Source: Pleurocapsa minor HA4230-MV1
GTDB taxonomy: Bacteria > Cyanobacteriota > Cyanobacteriia > Cyanobacteriales > Xenococcaceae
Reading direction: 5' to 3'
Length of the DNA: 64,000 nt
NCBI GenBank assembly: GCA_019359095.1
Contig: JAHHHZ010000024.1
Span: forward strand, 231,994-295,993
Shown: one piece after another, positions 32,723 to 43,441 of the stretch
Position numbering within the stretch: the stretch's first letter is position 1
How the letters are laid out: the number at the start of each line of letters is the position of its first letter
Position numbers and translations under genes: made by a program
Notes under the pieces: generated by a model
The model's input: the letters and a program-made list of their open reading frames with translations, nothing else
What the model was told of the DNA's origin: nothing
Database searches by the model: none

Positions 32723-35700
32723 CTACTTCCTACCGACTTCAAGAGCGATCGCTGCAATCAAATCAACTAGATTGCAAGGTTTAGAGAGATAAGCCTGAAA
32801 ACCTGCTTTGAGCATCCGTTCTCGATCTTCCTGTTGAGCAAAAGCCGTTAGGGCGATCGCTTTGATGGGTTTATTTTGCTGGCTAGGCAATGCTCTGACT
32901 TGTCGTAAAAGTTCGTAGCCGTCCATGTTTGGCATTCCAATATCGCTGATTAAAATATCGGGAGGGTTTTCGGCGATAATCGTTAGTGCTTCTGTTGCGC
33001 AATTAACGGTTGTGACGATCGCTCCTTCTTGTTTTAAAACAAAATCTAATAGATCGAGATTGTCTGGCTCATCATCAACAACTAACACTCGAATTCCCCT
33101 TAAAGATTCTGAAGTAGCAGAGGATAATTCAGTTTGTAGCTGTTGTGAGTTACTTGTGGCTGGATTAGACGATACTGATTTTAACAGTGGCAGGTTGACC
33201 TTAAATGTTGCACCCCTTCCTTCACCGAGACTTTCGGCTGACACCGTACCACCGTGCAATTCAACTAAATGTTTGACGAGTGCCAATCCCAAACCTAAAC
33301 CGCCGTACCGACGAGTAGAACTACCATCCGCTTGTCGAAAACGGTCGAAAACGTAGGGCAGAAATTCAGCAGCAATGCCAATACCTGTATCTGTAATACG
33401 AATTTGGGCATTGTTTTGAACTTGTTCTAACCACACGTCTACACGTCCATTATCGGGGGTAAACTTAATGGCGTTGGAGAGCAGATTCCAAAAAACTTGT
33501 TGTAGTCGAAGTTCATCCCCCATGACTTGGCTGATTGAATCAGCAGGGTAGTGCAACTCTAGAGTAATCGACTTGGCGATCGCTGCAAAGCGAACACTAT
33601 CACTGGCAGCATTAAGAATCGGCGCTAAGTCAACGGGTTGAGATGTTAATTTAAATTGTCCTTGCACGACGCGAGAAACATCGAGTAAATCTTCCACCAA
33701 AGCAATTTGTTGTATGACATTACGTTCAATCGTCGATAGTGCTTCCTGGGTTTTAGGAAGTGTTAGCTTCTGAGTTTGCAGTAGTTTTGTCCAACCCATA
33801 ATTGGATTGAGGGGAGTTCGCAATTCGTGAGATAACGCTGCCAGGAATTCATCTTTGAGACGATTAGCCCGTGTTAATTCTTCAGTCTGTTGTTGCAAGG
33901 AAGATAATATTTCTGTTCGCTCTAGCGCGATCGCCAGGCGATCGCAAATTGCTTGAAATAATTTTTTTTCTGCTGGAGTAAAATCCGTGCGCGTGCGACT
34001 ACCAAAACTTAATGTGCCGAAGAATTTTCCACCAGATATTAAAGGTTGACAGGAATAGGTGGTTAAACCGAGCGATCGCACTAATTCTGTTTTGGGATCG
34101 GTCGATTGCTGTAGATTTGGTTGCACGATTTGACATCGTTGTTGGGCAACTGTGCCACAAACGGCTTGACCTATCTCTAACCATTCGATTGATTGAACCA
34201 TCTCATCGGAAATACCACCATGAAAGATCAGGTGTAACTTTTGCTGTTCTTCATCAAGAATATAGTTAATGTAAATATCTAGCCCAATTAAAGGTTTTAG
34301 TTTGGTAAATAAAGCATCTATTAAAGTAAGGGGTTGGTAGGTTGAGAGTAAATCACGACTGGTTTCATATAAGATTTGAATGTGGTCGTTGCGTTCTTTT
34401 AAATCTGCTTCGGCTTGTTTACGCGCAGTGATGTTGGCGAACAAGACTGCAAACTTGTCGCTTTGCGTCTCATCAAAGCGGAAGGCATTAACAGTAAACC
34501 ACCGATTCATAGCTTTAGATTGATTCTCAAGTCGAATGGGTTCACCTGTCAGCACGACTGTGCCATAAGTCTGAATCCAAAAGTCTTCGAGATTTGGCAC
34601 GAGTTCCCGCGCTGTTTTACCCGTCGCTTGCTTAAGTCCAGTCATTTGTTCAAATACTGAGTTGACTTCAAGGAAACGATAATCACTAGGTTTACCATTC
34701 TCGTCAAACAACATTTGGCAAACGCAGAAACCTTGATCGATGGTTTCAAATAATGTGCGGTACTGATACTCGCTTTCGCGCAATGCTTGTACTGCTCGCA
34801 TTTGCTCGATGATCGACCAGAGACGAGCCACAGTTTCTTGCAGTAGTTTTACTTCATCTTCTCGCCAATTACGCGCTGTTGTGCAATTAATTGAAAGATT
34901 AGCAACCCACTGCCCCAATTGAATACAAGGAGTAGCAACAAATGCAGCTACAGCTAAAGGCCGGTAGCTTTGAGCATAGGGCGCGGTATCGGGATGAGTC
35001 GTAACATCAGAAACAACGATCGGCTGTCCCGCAGCGAGACGATCGAACTGTTCAGCAGTAAAAAAGTTTTCCAGAGGGTACATTCCCGCTAAATCGCAAA
35101 CATCTTCTCCCCGCCTCCAGTTGCGTTCGATTATTGCTACATGATTTTCCCAGTCTATTTCGTGCCAAAAACAGCGATCGACGTTTAAATATTCACCCAG
35201 GCTGCTTACTGCTTCCCACACCATTGCTTCAGCATGATCGAGTTGACGTAAACGCAGATCTAGTTCTTTGAGGAATTGCTCATTGAATTGGGCTTGTTTG
35301 CGATCGCTAATATCTGACCAAGTGACCAGAACGCGATCGTAGGGTTCGCTAGGCGGAGGGAAGGTGATACTAAACAACACATATAACTTTTCCCCTTGTA
35401 TAGTTCTCACCAATGTCTCAGACTGAAAGAAAGTTTTGCCCTCAGCGATCGCCAAAAGTTCGTCAATAAATACTGGGATAGTTTCGGGTAGAAAAATTTC
35501 CTGTAGCGATGTCAATAATTGCGCTTTGTCTGTTGCGCCAGTCAATTGTAAGGCGATGTTGTTCACGTCGAGAATACGGATAGCACCAATCGCCCACTGC
35601 ACAAATTCGGGATGCTCGGCAAAATAAGCCCGAAAATCCCTAACGTCTGATGCTTTGAGTCGGTCGATCGCTGCTTTAACTTCAGAAAAATCTTCTAACC

Positions 35701-36634
35701 AAATAGAAACACCAACCGATTCAAAAATGTTGCGATACCGTTCTTCGCTCGATCGCAACCGATCGGACGATCGGTTGCGATCGTAATCTAGCTGATTAAG
35801 CCGCTGAGCATTTTTCCAGATTAGCAAAACTAGGGTGAAAATGAGTAAAACCACCAACAGACCCAGGCTAAAGGCAGGATCGTAAAGGTTAGCCCGCAGT
35901 CCTTGTAAAATTAACCAACCCAAAATAAACGGAATTGCGAGCGCTATTAAAATTAACCGCCCAGCTACAATCCCCCCTGCCATATTACTCGTCAGCGGCC
36001 GCATAAAACCACGATTAGCTTGTGTCGATAAAATACCTATACACAAAACTAGAAAAGTTAGGCAAGTATGCAAAGCCATTGAAGAGGAGTAGAAGATAAA
36101 TCGATAAAAGATTTGCACGTTGTAAACATGACCGATAAGAGCCAAAAGTGCGACCACAGTAGCGCAGATTGTGGCAGTTTGGGCAAGGCGATCGCTACGG
36201 CGTGTTCTTTGTCTCAGCAAATAAAGTGCTAGTCCTACTAGGGCAAAATTGAGTGCTGTATTTTCTCCCATGCGACCTGGGTAATCGATTGTCGGATCAC
36301 CTGGCAACTCTTGAAAGAGTAGCTGGTCAATTCCTAAATTCCAGCCCAAGAGATATTGACTCAGGGTAAGTATAGCGATCGCACTAACCGCGATCGCCAA
36401 GCCTTTTGCCACTCGATAACTTCGCCTTTGCTGCGTTTGCCATCCTAAAGACACCCCCGCCAAAATAAAACACAAGGCAGCATTAGCTTTCATACTAGCT
36501 GTATCTCCAGGAATGCTTTTGAACACAGTGATATTCATGCCCCAACCACCAATCAAAACCAGACATCCCACCAGAGTGACGATGATACCTGCGATTCGAG
36601 CCGTTAATAATAACTTTTTTGGTATTTTCAACAT
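32723..36634 (-). CDS. Hybrid histidine kinase with membrane sensor, PAS and GAF domains
   Basis: A 1303-residue protein. Order: eight or so transmembrane helices (10-275, resembling a MASE-type sensor), PAS about 295-445, GAF 455-610, PAS 620-745, GAF 755-905, HisKA with phospho-acceptor H936 (LAALSHELRTPLNPIMGW), HATPase about 1000-1160 and a C-terminal receiver with phospho-acceptor D1231 (LISDIGMPNMDGY). ATG 36634. The signal is unknown. A multistep phosphorelay via the attached receiver is expected. Next to it lies another hybrid kinase of the same orientation. Confidence 0.9.
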   Translation of the reverse strand: MLKIPKKLLLTARIAGIIVTLVGCLVLIGGWGMNITVFKSIPGDTASMKANAALCFILAGVSLGWQTQQRRSYRVAKGLAIAVSAIAILTLSQYLLGWNLGIDQLLFQELPGDPTIDYPGRMGENTALNFALVGLALYLLRQRTRRSDRLAQTATICATVVALLALIGHVYNVQIFYRFIFYSSSMALHTCLTFLVLCIGILSTQANRGFMRPLTSNMAGGIVAGRLILIALAIPFILGWLILQGLRANLYDPAFSLGLLVVLLIFTLVLLIWKNAQRLNQLDYDRNRSSDRLRSSEERYRNIFESVGVSIWLEDFSEVKAAIDRLKASDVRDFRAYFAEHPEFVQWAIGAIRILDVNNIALQLTGATDKAQLLTSLQEIFLPETIPVFIDELLAIAEGKTFFQSETLVRTIQGEKLYVLFSITFPPPSEPYDRVLVTWSDISDRKQAQFNEQFLKELDLRLRQLDHAEAMVWEAVSSLGEYLNVDRCFWHEIDWENHVAIIERNWRRGEDVCDLAGMYPLENFFTAEQFDRLAAGQPIVVSDVTTHPDTAPYAQSYRPLAVAAFVATPCIQLGQWVANLSINCTTARNWREDEVKLLQETVARLWSIIEQMRAVQALRESEYQYRTLFETIDQGFCVCQMLFDENGKPSDYRFLEVNSVFEQMTGLKQATGKTARELVPNLEDFWIQTYGTVVLTGEPIRLENQSKAMNRWFTVNAFRFDETQSDKFAVLFANITARKQAEADLKERNDHIQILYETSRDLLSTYQPLTLIDALFTKLKPLIGLDIYINYILDEEQQKLHLIFHGGISDEMVQSIEWLEIGQAVCGTVAQQRCQIVQPNLQQSTDPKTELVRSLGLTTYSCQPLISGGKFFGTLSFGSRTRTDFTPAEKKLFQAICDRLAIALERTEILSSLQQQTEELTRANRLKDEFLAALSHELRTPLNPIMGWTKLLQTQKLTLPKTQEALSTIERNVIQQIALVEDLLDVSRVVQGQFKLTSQPVDLAPILNAASDSVRFAAIAKSITLELHYPADSISQVMGDELRLQQVFWNLLSNAIKFTPDNGRVDVWLEQVQNNAQIRITDTGIGIAAEFLPYVFDRFRQADGSSTRRYGGLGLGLALVKHLVELHGGTVSAESLGEGRGATFKVNLPLLKSVSSNPATSNSQQLQTELSSATSESLRGIRVLVVDDEPDNLDLLDFVLKQEGAIVTTVNCATEALTIIAENPPDILISDIGMPNMDGYELLRQVRALPSQQNKPIKAIALTAFAQQEDRERMLKAGFQAYLSKPCNLVDLIAAIALEVGRK

Positions 36635-36719
36635 TAGGGTTTAGGGATTAAGAAGTAGACAGGGTGAGCAATGCCGACTCTATCTCAACTGCGTTCCGCG
36701 ATCGATCGAAGTAAATAGG

Positions 36720-36761
36720 TAATGGGTAATGGGTAATGGGTAATGGGTAATGGGTAATGGG
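36720..36761. repeat. Heptamer repeat TAATGGG x6
   Basis: Six perfect tandem copies. The complement (CCCATTA) recurs as four copies at 56920-56947. Confidence 0.95.
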
Positions 36762-36802
36762 TTATTGCGTTTAAATTACATAATATCTAAATTAGCCTGT
36801 AC

Positions 36803-39800
36803 TCAAGTCTTCTGATCCTTAATCAAACTAACAATTGTGCGCATTAAAACCTCTGGCTCGATCGGCTTAGAAAAGTATTTCTCAAATCCAATTCTCAGGG
36901 CATAATCGCGATCGCTTGAACTGGCATAAGCAGTAAGTGCGATCGCAGGAATCTGGCGCTCAGGATAACGGGTTCTGATTTTTTGTAGTAATTGATAACC
37001 ATTGATATCTGGCATGGCAATATCACTAACTATTAGACTAGGATTGAACTGAGATAAGATCTCTAGGGCAGTTGAGCCACTGGGCGCAGTCTGAACTTCT
37101 GCTCCAGCCTCTTCTAGAATAAACTTAAGCAGTTCCAGTGAATCTGGTTCATCATCGACAGCAAGTATGGAAATTCCCGCTAAAGATACTGATTCGGGAG
37201 CGATCGCGACTTCTTCGATGTTAGCGGCTGCTGATTCTAGTAATGGTAAATAGACAGTAAATGTCGCCCCCTGTCCGATCCCAGGACTATCTGCGGTAAT
37301 TGTTCCGTCGTGCATTTCAACCAGATTTTTAACAATCGCCAGTCCCAAACCCAATCCGTCTTTAGAGCCTGAATTTTTCTGTCCCTGCTGAAACCGCTCG
37401 AATATACTCGGCAAAATTTCGGGACTGATTCCTTTTCCCGTATCTCTTACTTGAATTTGTGCCTGCTGTGCGACTTGCTTTAAGGTAATGGTAACTCGTC
37501 CCTCTTCTGGCGTGAATTTGAGCGCATTGGTAAGCAAGTTGACCACAATTTGCTGTAAGCGGTTGAGATCGCCAGAAACTTGAGCGAGCGCGGTTAATCG
37601 GCTATCTAGATGAATTTGTTTCGCCTCTGCCATCGGACGCATGAGACTGATTGCCCCGCCCACGATCATTGCCAAATTAACAGGTGCAAGGGTTAAGTGC
37701 AGTTTACCACTTGCCATGCGGGAAATGTCGAGCAAGTCTTCGATCAGTTGCACTTGAGTCTGAGTTCCGCGCTCGATCGCCTCTAAGGCACGATCGACAT
37801 TGGCTGGATCGAATTTACGCATCCGTAACAGTTGCGCCCAACCTGCCACAGAATTAATCGGCGATCGCAATTCATGAGCAACCACAGCCACGAATTCATC
37901 TTTACTGCGATTAGCTGCTTCGGCTAGCGTCCGAGCGGTTTGTGCTTCTGTCAACAGTCGCTCGCGTTCTTGTTCGGCTTGCTTGCGTTCAGTAATCTCC
38001 AGCACAGTAATATTGATACCAAGTACCTGTTCATCTGCTGTCTTTAACGGGTAATAGCTGGCCAACCAATGACGTTCGACTTGTGGTTGAGCAGGGGTTG
38101 TTCCCCGAACTTCCACATCTAAAATCGGCAGCCCTGTTTGAAAAACTTGCTCGAAGATTGATTCTTGAATATCTGCTAGTTCGGGTACAATCTCCCGTAT
38201 GGTTTTTCCCAAATGCTCAGATACAGGTAAGCCATTGATTTCCGCCAATCGCTCGTTTAACTGTATAAATCGCCGCTCTCGATCTAAAAAACACAGTCCA
38301 ATCGGTGCAGTGGCATAAATTGCTTCAATTTGGGCGAGTTGCTGCTGAGATGATGCTTCCATCTGTTTGCGATCGCTAATATCTCGTGAAACTGACAACA
38401 ATTGTTCAACTTGTCCGTTGTCATCAAACCTTGGCGTGAGGACCACTTCCCACCATTTTGGCGTTCCGTTTTTAAGTGGACAATATCCCTCAAATTTACT
38501 AATTTCACCTGAGAGGGCAAGATCGATCGCCTGTTCTAACTGAGTGCGATCGCCTTTTTGCCAAAGCTCGACCAACCTGACATTAAGGTAATTTGTATCA
38601 TGCAAACCGAGCAGATCCTGACCGAAAGAATTTAGGTAAAGTATCTTACCTTCAAGATCTAAAACCTTGATGCAGTCTGGGATAGTTTCGAGAATCTGTC
38701 GATTAAAGGCTTCACTTTGACGCAGAGCGGATTCAGCTAAGGCGCGATCGCTAATATCTCGTCCTACCGCCTGAAATTCAATTAACTGACCATTTTGAGC
38801 AAAAATGGCGCGATTCATCCACTGCTGAATGCCTATTTCGCCATTTGGCTTAAGAACTGGATGTTCGTGACTAAGCACCGCATTCTCTGGCGTTGCCCTA
38901 CCTAGGTTAGTAATCTGCTGTTGTACCGAAGAGCGATCGCTTTCGGGAATTAAGTTAAGAAAATTTTGACCAATTAGTTGCTCGGGTGTAGAGTCAAAAT
39001 AGCGACTATATGCTTGATTCACAAACGTCAGCGTCAAGTCGGGGGAAAATCGGCAAATTAGCTCGGTTTGCTGGTCAATGATTTCTCGATAGCGTTCTTC
39101 GCTTTGTTGTAGTAAGATTTCACGCTGTTTTTCCTCAGTAATGTCGCGCCACGATGCGACAAAACCATCATTAAGCTTACGTACCTGCACGCTGTAAGCT
39201 CTAGTCAGATCTTGTTCGCCGAAGCGATCCGCATAGATGAGACAGTCTTTAACCAGTGGTTTTCCAGTCTCAACCACATGGCAATATTCGGCAAATAATC
39301 CACATTCGCGATGGGCAGGTAACAATTCGCACAATGGCTTCCCGATATCGTCAACCGTCATGCGGTTACTTTCCAGTGCAGGTGCATTAAGATATTCGAT
39401 CTTAAAGTCGATAATTGCACCAGTATCGCGATCGCGAATTGCAGTATAGATACCAAAACAATCGAGCATATTTTCGATTGAAGTACGAAAGCGTTCCTCA
39501 CTCTGACGCAACTTCTGACGTAGCCGAAAATTCTCGATCGCAGCTCTAGTTATACATCTGAGACTTTCTGAGGTAATCTCTTGCTTAATCAGATAATCTT
39601 CAACACCCGCTTTGAATGCCTGAATGGCGATCGCTTCATAACCGCGATCGTTGACCATAATTACAGGCGGACAGTTTTCACCAATACTAGTTTTCAATTC
39701 AACCAGAAACTCTAATCCATCTCGATCGCGCAGCAAATAATCTAGGACAATGCCATCGGGTAGTTGGCTGTCGCATAGCTGCCATGCTTCCTCTGTTGAC

Positions 39801-39922
39801 TCTGCCTCCCAGACAGTGTAGGCAAAATTTGTTTCCTGTTGTAAATAACACCGCAAAGTTGTTCGTTCCAGCAAGGAGTCGTTAACAATCAAAATGTTGT
39901 AATCACTTTGCAACGTCTTCAT
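36803..39922 (-). CDS. Hybrid histidine kinase: REC-PAS-HisKA-HATPase-REC
   Basis: A 1039-residue soluble kinase. N-terminal receiver with D61 (GIVLDYLLRDRDG), several PAS domains (about 140-270, 275-400, 405-525, 530-655), HisKA with H683 (VAVVAHELRSPINSVAGW), HATPase about 740-905 (LQQIVVNLLTNALKFTP, GLGLGLAIVKNLVEMHDG) and a C-terminal receiver with D967 (IVSDIAMPDINGY). It has no membrane helices. The two receivers allow input from another kinase and output by phosphorelay. It lies 168 bp upstream of the membrane kinase gene, so the two may share a pathway. Confidence 0.9.
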   Translation of the reverse strand: MKTLQSDYNILIVNDSLLERTTLRCYLQQETNFAYTVWEAESTEEAWQLCDSQLPDGIVLDYLLRDRDGLEFLVELKTSIGENCPPVIMVNDRGYEAIAIQAFKAGVEDYLIKQEITSESLRCITRAAIENFRLRQKLRQSEERFRTSIENMLDCFGIYTAIRDRDTGAIIDFKIEYLNAPALESNRMTVDDIGKPLCELLPAHRECGLFAEYCHVVETGKPLVKDCLIYADRFGEQDLTRAYSVQVRKLNDGFVASWRDITEEKQREILLQQSEERYREIIDQQTELICRFSPDLTLTFVNQAYSRYFDSTPEQLIGQNFLNLIPESDRSSVQQQITNLGRATPENAVLSHEHPVLKPNGEIGIQQWMNRAIFAQNGQLIEFQAVGRDISDRALAESALRQSEAFNRQILETIPDCIKVLDLEGKILYLNSFGQDLLGLHDTNYLNVRLVELWQKGDRTQLEQAIDLALSGEISKFEGYCPLKNGTPKWWEVVLTPRFDDNGQVEQLLSVSRDISDRKQMEASSQQQLAQIEAIYATAPIGLCFLDRERRFIQLNERLAEINGLPVSEHLGKTIREIVPELADIQESIFEQVFQTGLPILDVEVRGTTPAQPQVERHWLASYYPLKTADEQVLGINITVLEITERKQAEQERERLLTEAQTARTLAEAANRSKDEFVAVVAHELRSPINSVAGWAQLLRMRKFDPANVDRALEAIERGTQTQVQLIEDLLDISRMASGKLHLTLAPVNLAMIVGGAISLMRPMAEAKQIHLDSRLTALAQVSGDLNRLQQIVVNLLTNALKFTPEEGRVTITLKQVAQQAQIQVRDTGKGISPEILPSIFERFQQGQKNSGSKDGLGLGLAIVKNLVEMHDGTITADSPGIGQGATFTVYLPLLESAAANIEEVAIAPESVSLAGISILAVDDEPDSLELLKFILEEAGAEVQTAPSGSTALEILSQFNPSLIVSDIAMPDINGYQLLQKIRTRYPERQIPAIALTAYASSSDRDYALRIGFEKYFSKPIEPEVLMRTIVSLIKDQKT

Positions 39923-40368
39923 AAGATTTGCTCAATTGCCAGAAATTTAATACTTAACGCTTAATGTAAATTACCTTCGTTCCAATTTACTAGCTCTTAG
40001 CTCTTAGCTTTTAGCTTTTAGCTTTTAGCTTTGGAAAACTCCTCACATAAGTAAGTTTAGTCAGCGTATTTATTCGCTCACAAGTCGAAAAAATAGGGTT
40101 TTTCCAGCACGAGCTATCCTAAAAGCAAGTTTTAATAATTTACATTAGACGTACTTAATTTTTATTAAAAGGCTGATTTCAATAATTTTAACAATATGGC
40201 TCAAGCAAAAAAGAGCTCTAATTTAATTTACAGCATATTTCGTCACTTTTCAGCATGAAGTAGCCCTGGCTATAAGCTATTTACTTAAGTAATCTTCTGA
40301 AGCTCAAAGCTAAAAGCTAACAGCTAACAGCTTTTTTAGGTAAGTTAGCGATCGCACTCTAAATAACC
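39923..40368. repeat. Intergenic region with heptamer repeats
   Basis: No gene seen. Six copies of TAGCTCT/TAGCTTT lie at 39991-40032, and AAAGCTAACAGCTAACAGC-like repeats at about 40300-40332. A fragment GTAGCCCTGG (40261-40270) resembles a MITE end. A promoter for 40369 is expected but not clear. Confidence 0.7.
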
Positions 40369-41145
40369 ATGACTTTATATAATTCCATTGGCGAAGATTA
40401 TAATGCTACCCGCCAAGCAGACGAGAGAATCGTCGCTAAATTAATCAGTTTGCTTGATTTACCGACAGGTAGCACGATCGCAGATATTGGTGCGGGGACA
40501 GGAAACTATAGTAATGCGCTCGCTCAACAAGGATATCAGGTAATCGCGATCGAGCCTTCAGAACTGATGCAGCGTCAACAAAACCCCCATCCTAATGTTA
40601 GTTGGATAACTGCCAGTGCCGAGCAAATTCCTTTAGCCGATCATACTGTAGATGGTGCGGTGGTAATGCTAGCACTACATCACTTTAACGATTTAGATGC
40701 AGGGTTGAGAGAAATTAGTCGTATTACTAAATCGCGAAAGATCGTCATTTTTGCCTTTGAACAAGCGAAAATTGCCGATTTTTGGTTAACAGATTATTTT
40801 CCTTATTTTATTCGAGACACTCTAGCTACTTTTCCCAGCATTCAAAAGATAGCTCACTTAATTTACCAAATTACTCATAGAGAAACAGCTATAGTTCCGT
40901 TCTTATTACCTAATAATTTAAGTGATTTGTTTGCGGCATCTGGCTGGTGTAAACCTGAAATTTATTTAGATGAGCAAGTTCGTCGGGGCATTTCTAGTTT
41001 TGCTAAAATGCCTTCAAACGAATTGGAAATGGGTTTAAAACAATTAAAAGCAGATCTCAACAGTGGCTTTTGGCTAGAGAAATATGGAGATTTACTCAAC
41101 CAGCAAGAATATGATGCAGGTTATCGAATTATAGTGACTGATTAA
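40369..41145 (+). CDS. Class I SAM-dependent methyltransferase
   Basis: A 258-residue protein. Motif I is IADIGAGTGNYSNALAQQGY, the acidic end of beta-2 is AIEPSE, and motif IV region GAVVMLALHHFND. The fold is that of ubiE/Methyltransf_11 proteins, whose substrates range widely. The C-terminal half (about 140-258) would be the substrate lid. No transmembrane helix. The next gene starts 61 bp on. Substrate unknown. Confidence 0.85.
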   Translation: MTLYNSIGEDYNATRQADERIVAKLISLLDLPTGSTIADIGAGTGNYSNALAQQGYQVIAIEPSELMQRQQNPHPNVSWITASAEQIPLADHTVDGAVVMLALHHFNDLDAGLREISRITKSRKIVIFAFEQAKIADFWLTDYFPYFIRDTLATFPSIQKIAHLIYQITHRETAIVPFLLPNNLSDLFAASGWCKPEIYLDEQVRRGISSFAKMPSNELEMGLKQLKADLNSGFWLEKYGDLLNQQEYDAGYRIIVTD

Positions 41146-41206
41146 TTAATTTGTGGAGTAGATTTGTTGACTCAAATTTATTACACTTTAATCATTATGT
41201 AGCAAC

Positions 41207-42772
41207 ATGTCATGTGCCTTGATGAAAGGTAAATTAATTCAGGATAAATATCGCATCTTAAAAACTTTGGCTCGCAATGCCTTTAGTGAAACCTTTTTAG
41301 CTACAGACAATAGCAGGTTTTATCATCGCCGTCGCTATATTATCAAAAAGTTTCGTCCGATTTTGGGCAATCCTGAAGCAGAAAATATTAGACGTTTGTT
41401 TTATCAAGAAGCCAAAACGTTAAAGCTTCTTAGTGGTAAAAATCGTCAAATACCTCGGTTGTATGAATATTTCATGGATGGAGAGGACTTTTACTTAGTT
41501 CGCGAGTGGATTGCTGGTTTAACTCTCAAACAACGAGTTGAGCAACAAGGAACATTGTCAACAGAAGAAGTAGAAGCGATCTTGCACAGTGTTTTATCCT
41601 TTCTACAATATATTCATAGCTATGGTATTATTTATCGGCATTTAAAGCCTAGTACAATTATCTTGCGTCGAGATCATTGGTTCTCTAGATCTCCCAACAG
41701 CTTTTTGCCAGTGCCAATTTATTTTGGTGGGGTAAAAGATTTAGAAGCAAAAATTGAAGAGAAGCAACGATCGCTTTTGCCAAGCAGTTTACATTCCCGT
41801 CTGAATCACTATCCGCAATTTAGTCCAGTTGTGGCTTATCGACGAGACTATATTCCTCCAGAACAACAACAGGGAAAATCAGTTTTTGCCAGCGATCTTT
41901 ATAGTTTGGGTTTAACAGCTATTTATCTCTTAACGGGTAAAAATCCAGCAGAATTTGCTACAGATCCACAAACCAAAAAACTACTATGGCATCGAGAAAT
42001 TCCCAACCTGAAGATTCATCTAGTTAGGGTAATCGAGCGAGCTATTTGCCCTCAAATGAGCGATCGCTATTTTTCTGCTGAAGAGATGCTTAAAGCCTTA
42101 AACTCTCCGCCGATCAATTTGGCTATGCCTGTAATTAAGCCACCACCCCCAAAATTAAAGCTCACTCCAGAAACTAAACTTTTTTCCCTCTTATCTGTTG
42201 CGACTTTGGCAACTCTAGCTTTTACTTTAATTCTTGTAAATACAGATTTTACTCAGGTTGCGAAAAAAGATACCGAGCAGTATCTTAACGATCGAGACGA
42301 TTTAGTGACGGATACGCTAGATTCCAGTTTAATATCCCCGACTCCCCAGCCCAAAACTACGGTGAAAATTCCCGCTTCTCCTCTGGGAATGACTCAGCAA
42401 AGTATTGTCCAGTTACTAGGAAAGCCAAGCAAAAATAGTAGCGGATATTGGCCCAACAGCAGAGCTTTACTGTATGAGAATACCATCTCCAAGAAAATTA
42501 CTTTAGGCTATTTAACCGATGCTAAAACTGGTAGAGTTCGTCAGGCGGAGATTGGCTTTGATAATTCAGTCGAGCTAAAGACAATTAAACAACATGTGCA
42601 GCAATTAATGCAGGATAAGTATTCGCCAGAAATTGACCGTTATCTCAATCAAATATATTTTAAAATTAGCGATCGCCATGACTTCAAAATCAATAATAAT
42701 ATCGAAGGGGTGATACAGCAAAATCCCGAAGAACGTATCTATGTCGGCATTTGGGATCGTGAGTTTCATTAA
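41207..42772 (+). CDS. Membrane-anchored Ser/Thr pseudokinase
   Basis: A 521-residue protein with a PknB-like N-terminal lobe and C-lobe (15-310), one transmembrane helix (about 323-343) and an extracytoplasmic C-terminal domain (370-521). Key catalytic residues are lost. The Gly loop reads LARNAFSETF. HRDLKPxN is YRHLKPST (143-150), so the catalytic base Asp is His and the metal Asn is Thr. DFG is YFG (172-174). The VAIK Lys (K47 or K48) and alphaC Glu68 remain. It cannot be an ordinary kinase and may sense or scaffold. ATG 41222 is an alternative start. Confidence 0.85.
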   Translation: MSCALMKGKLIQDKYRILKTLARNAFSETFLATDNSRFYHRRRYIIKKFRPILGNPEAENIRRLFYQEAKTLKLLSGKNRQIPRLYEYFMDGEDFYLVREWIAGLTLKQRVEQQGTLSTEEVEAILHSVLSFLQYIHSYGIIYRHLKPSTIILRRDHWFSRSPNSFLPVPIYFGGVKDLEAKIEEKQRSLLPSSLHSRLNHYPQFSPVVAYRRDYIPPEQQQGKSVFASDLYSLGLTAIYLLTGKNPAEFATDPQTKKLLWHREIPNLKIHLVRVIERAICPQMSDRYFSAEEMLKALNSPPINLAMPVIKPPPPKLKLTPETKLFSLLSVATLATLAFTLILVNTDFTQVAKKDTEQYLNDRDDLVTDTLDSSLISPTPQPKTTVKIPASPLGMTQQSIVQLLGKPSKNSSGYWPNSRALLYENTISKKITLGYLTDAKTGRVRQAEIGFDNSVELKTIKQHVQQLMQDKYSPEIDRYLNQIYFKISDRHDFKINNNIEGVIQQNPEERIYVGIWDREFH

Positions 42773-43250
42773 TAAAGCTGTAAGCTCTAAGCTCTAAGCT
42801 CTACCCCTGTTAAGGTGAGCGTTGGGTCTTGCACACTTTTGGTGAAACTCAAGACGGGCGATCGCCGATTACTAAACAGGACACAAAAATCTTCTCTTGA
42901 GTAGTTCGTGACTGGCACGACCATACATTTGACGTTTGAGCATCTTGAGTCGATTAACTTGGCCTTCAACTTGCCCATTACTCCACTGATAAGTCACTCC
43001 GTTCCTGACTGCATCTAAATCGTCTTTCAGTTTGGGGGCAAAACCAGTAATGGCTCTGATTTTACTCGATTCGGCTTTTTCCAACCATTCAGCTAATTTA
43101 TTTGGTTGTGTTCGTCTTGCCCAAGGTGCAGCTATTTCGGGCAATCTAATTGTAAAAATTCGACGCTCACAATTTGAGTTCGAGCAGAATAATTTCTGAG
43201 TTGAAAGTTTTAAGCAGACTTGATAGTTCCCCCAAGATACATCCAGTAGC

Positions 43251-43294
43251 GATGCAGCGCGGTCTTGGGGGTTTCCCCCATGAGCGACTGCATC
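43251..43294. repeat. 44-nt hairpin repeat inside the ISL3 remnant
   Basis: GATGCAG...CTGCATC encloses GGGGG TTT CCCCC. A relative of the same 44-nt length lies at 19925-19968 in the opposite orientation, with GAAGCAG...CTGCTTC. The end pairs differ compensatorily, so the hairpin rather than the sequence is kept. Confidence 0.85.
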
Positions 43295-43397
43295 AAGACG
43301 CGATCGCTGATAATTGCTATGAACTTTAGAGCTTGTTGAGCTACAAATCGGACAAACTGCTTGTATATTCTGAGTTTTGACCTGTATTGTTAGCTGA

Positions 43398-43441
43398 TTT
43401 TCTCTTTCACTAATTGACCAAGAAATTAGTGAAAGAGAAAA
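43398..43441. repeat. Second 44-nt hairpin insert
   Basis: Arms of 18 bp (43398-43415 and 43424-43441, TTTTCTCTTTCACTAATT and its complement) flank 8 bp. It breaks the transposase frame, so it probably inserted after the element was already decaying. Confidence 0.75.

Noticed and set aside
32925..33356. 143-codon frame opposite the hybrid kinase
   Set aside because: Antisense of conserved HATPase and receiver motifs.
42787..42978. 63-codon leftward frame at the ISL3 end
   Set aside because: Out of frame with the transposase and includes the inverted repeat.
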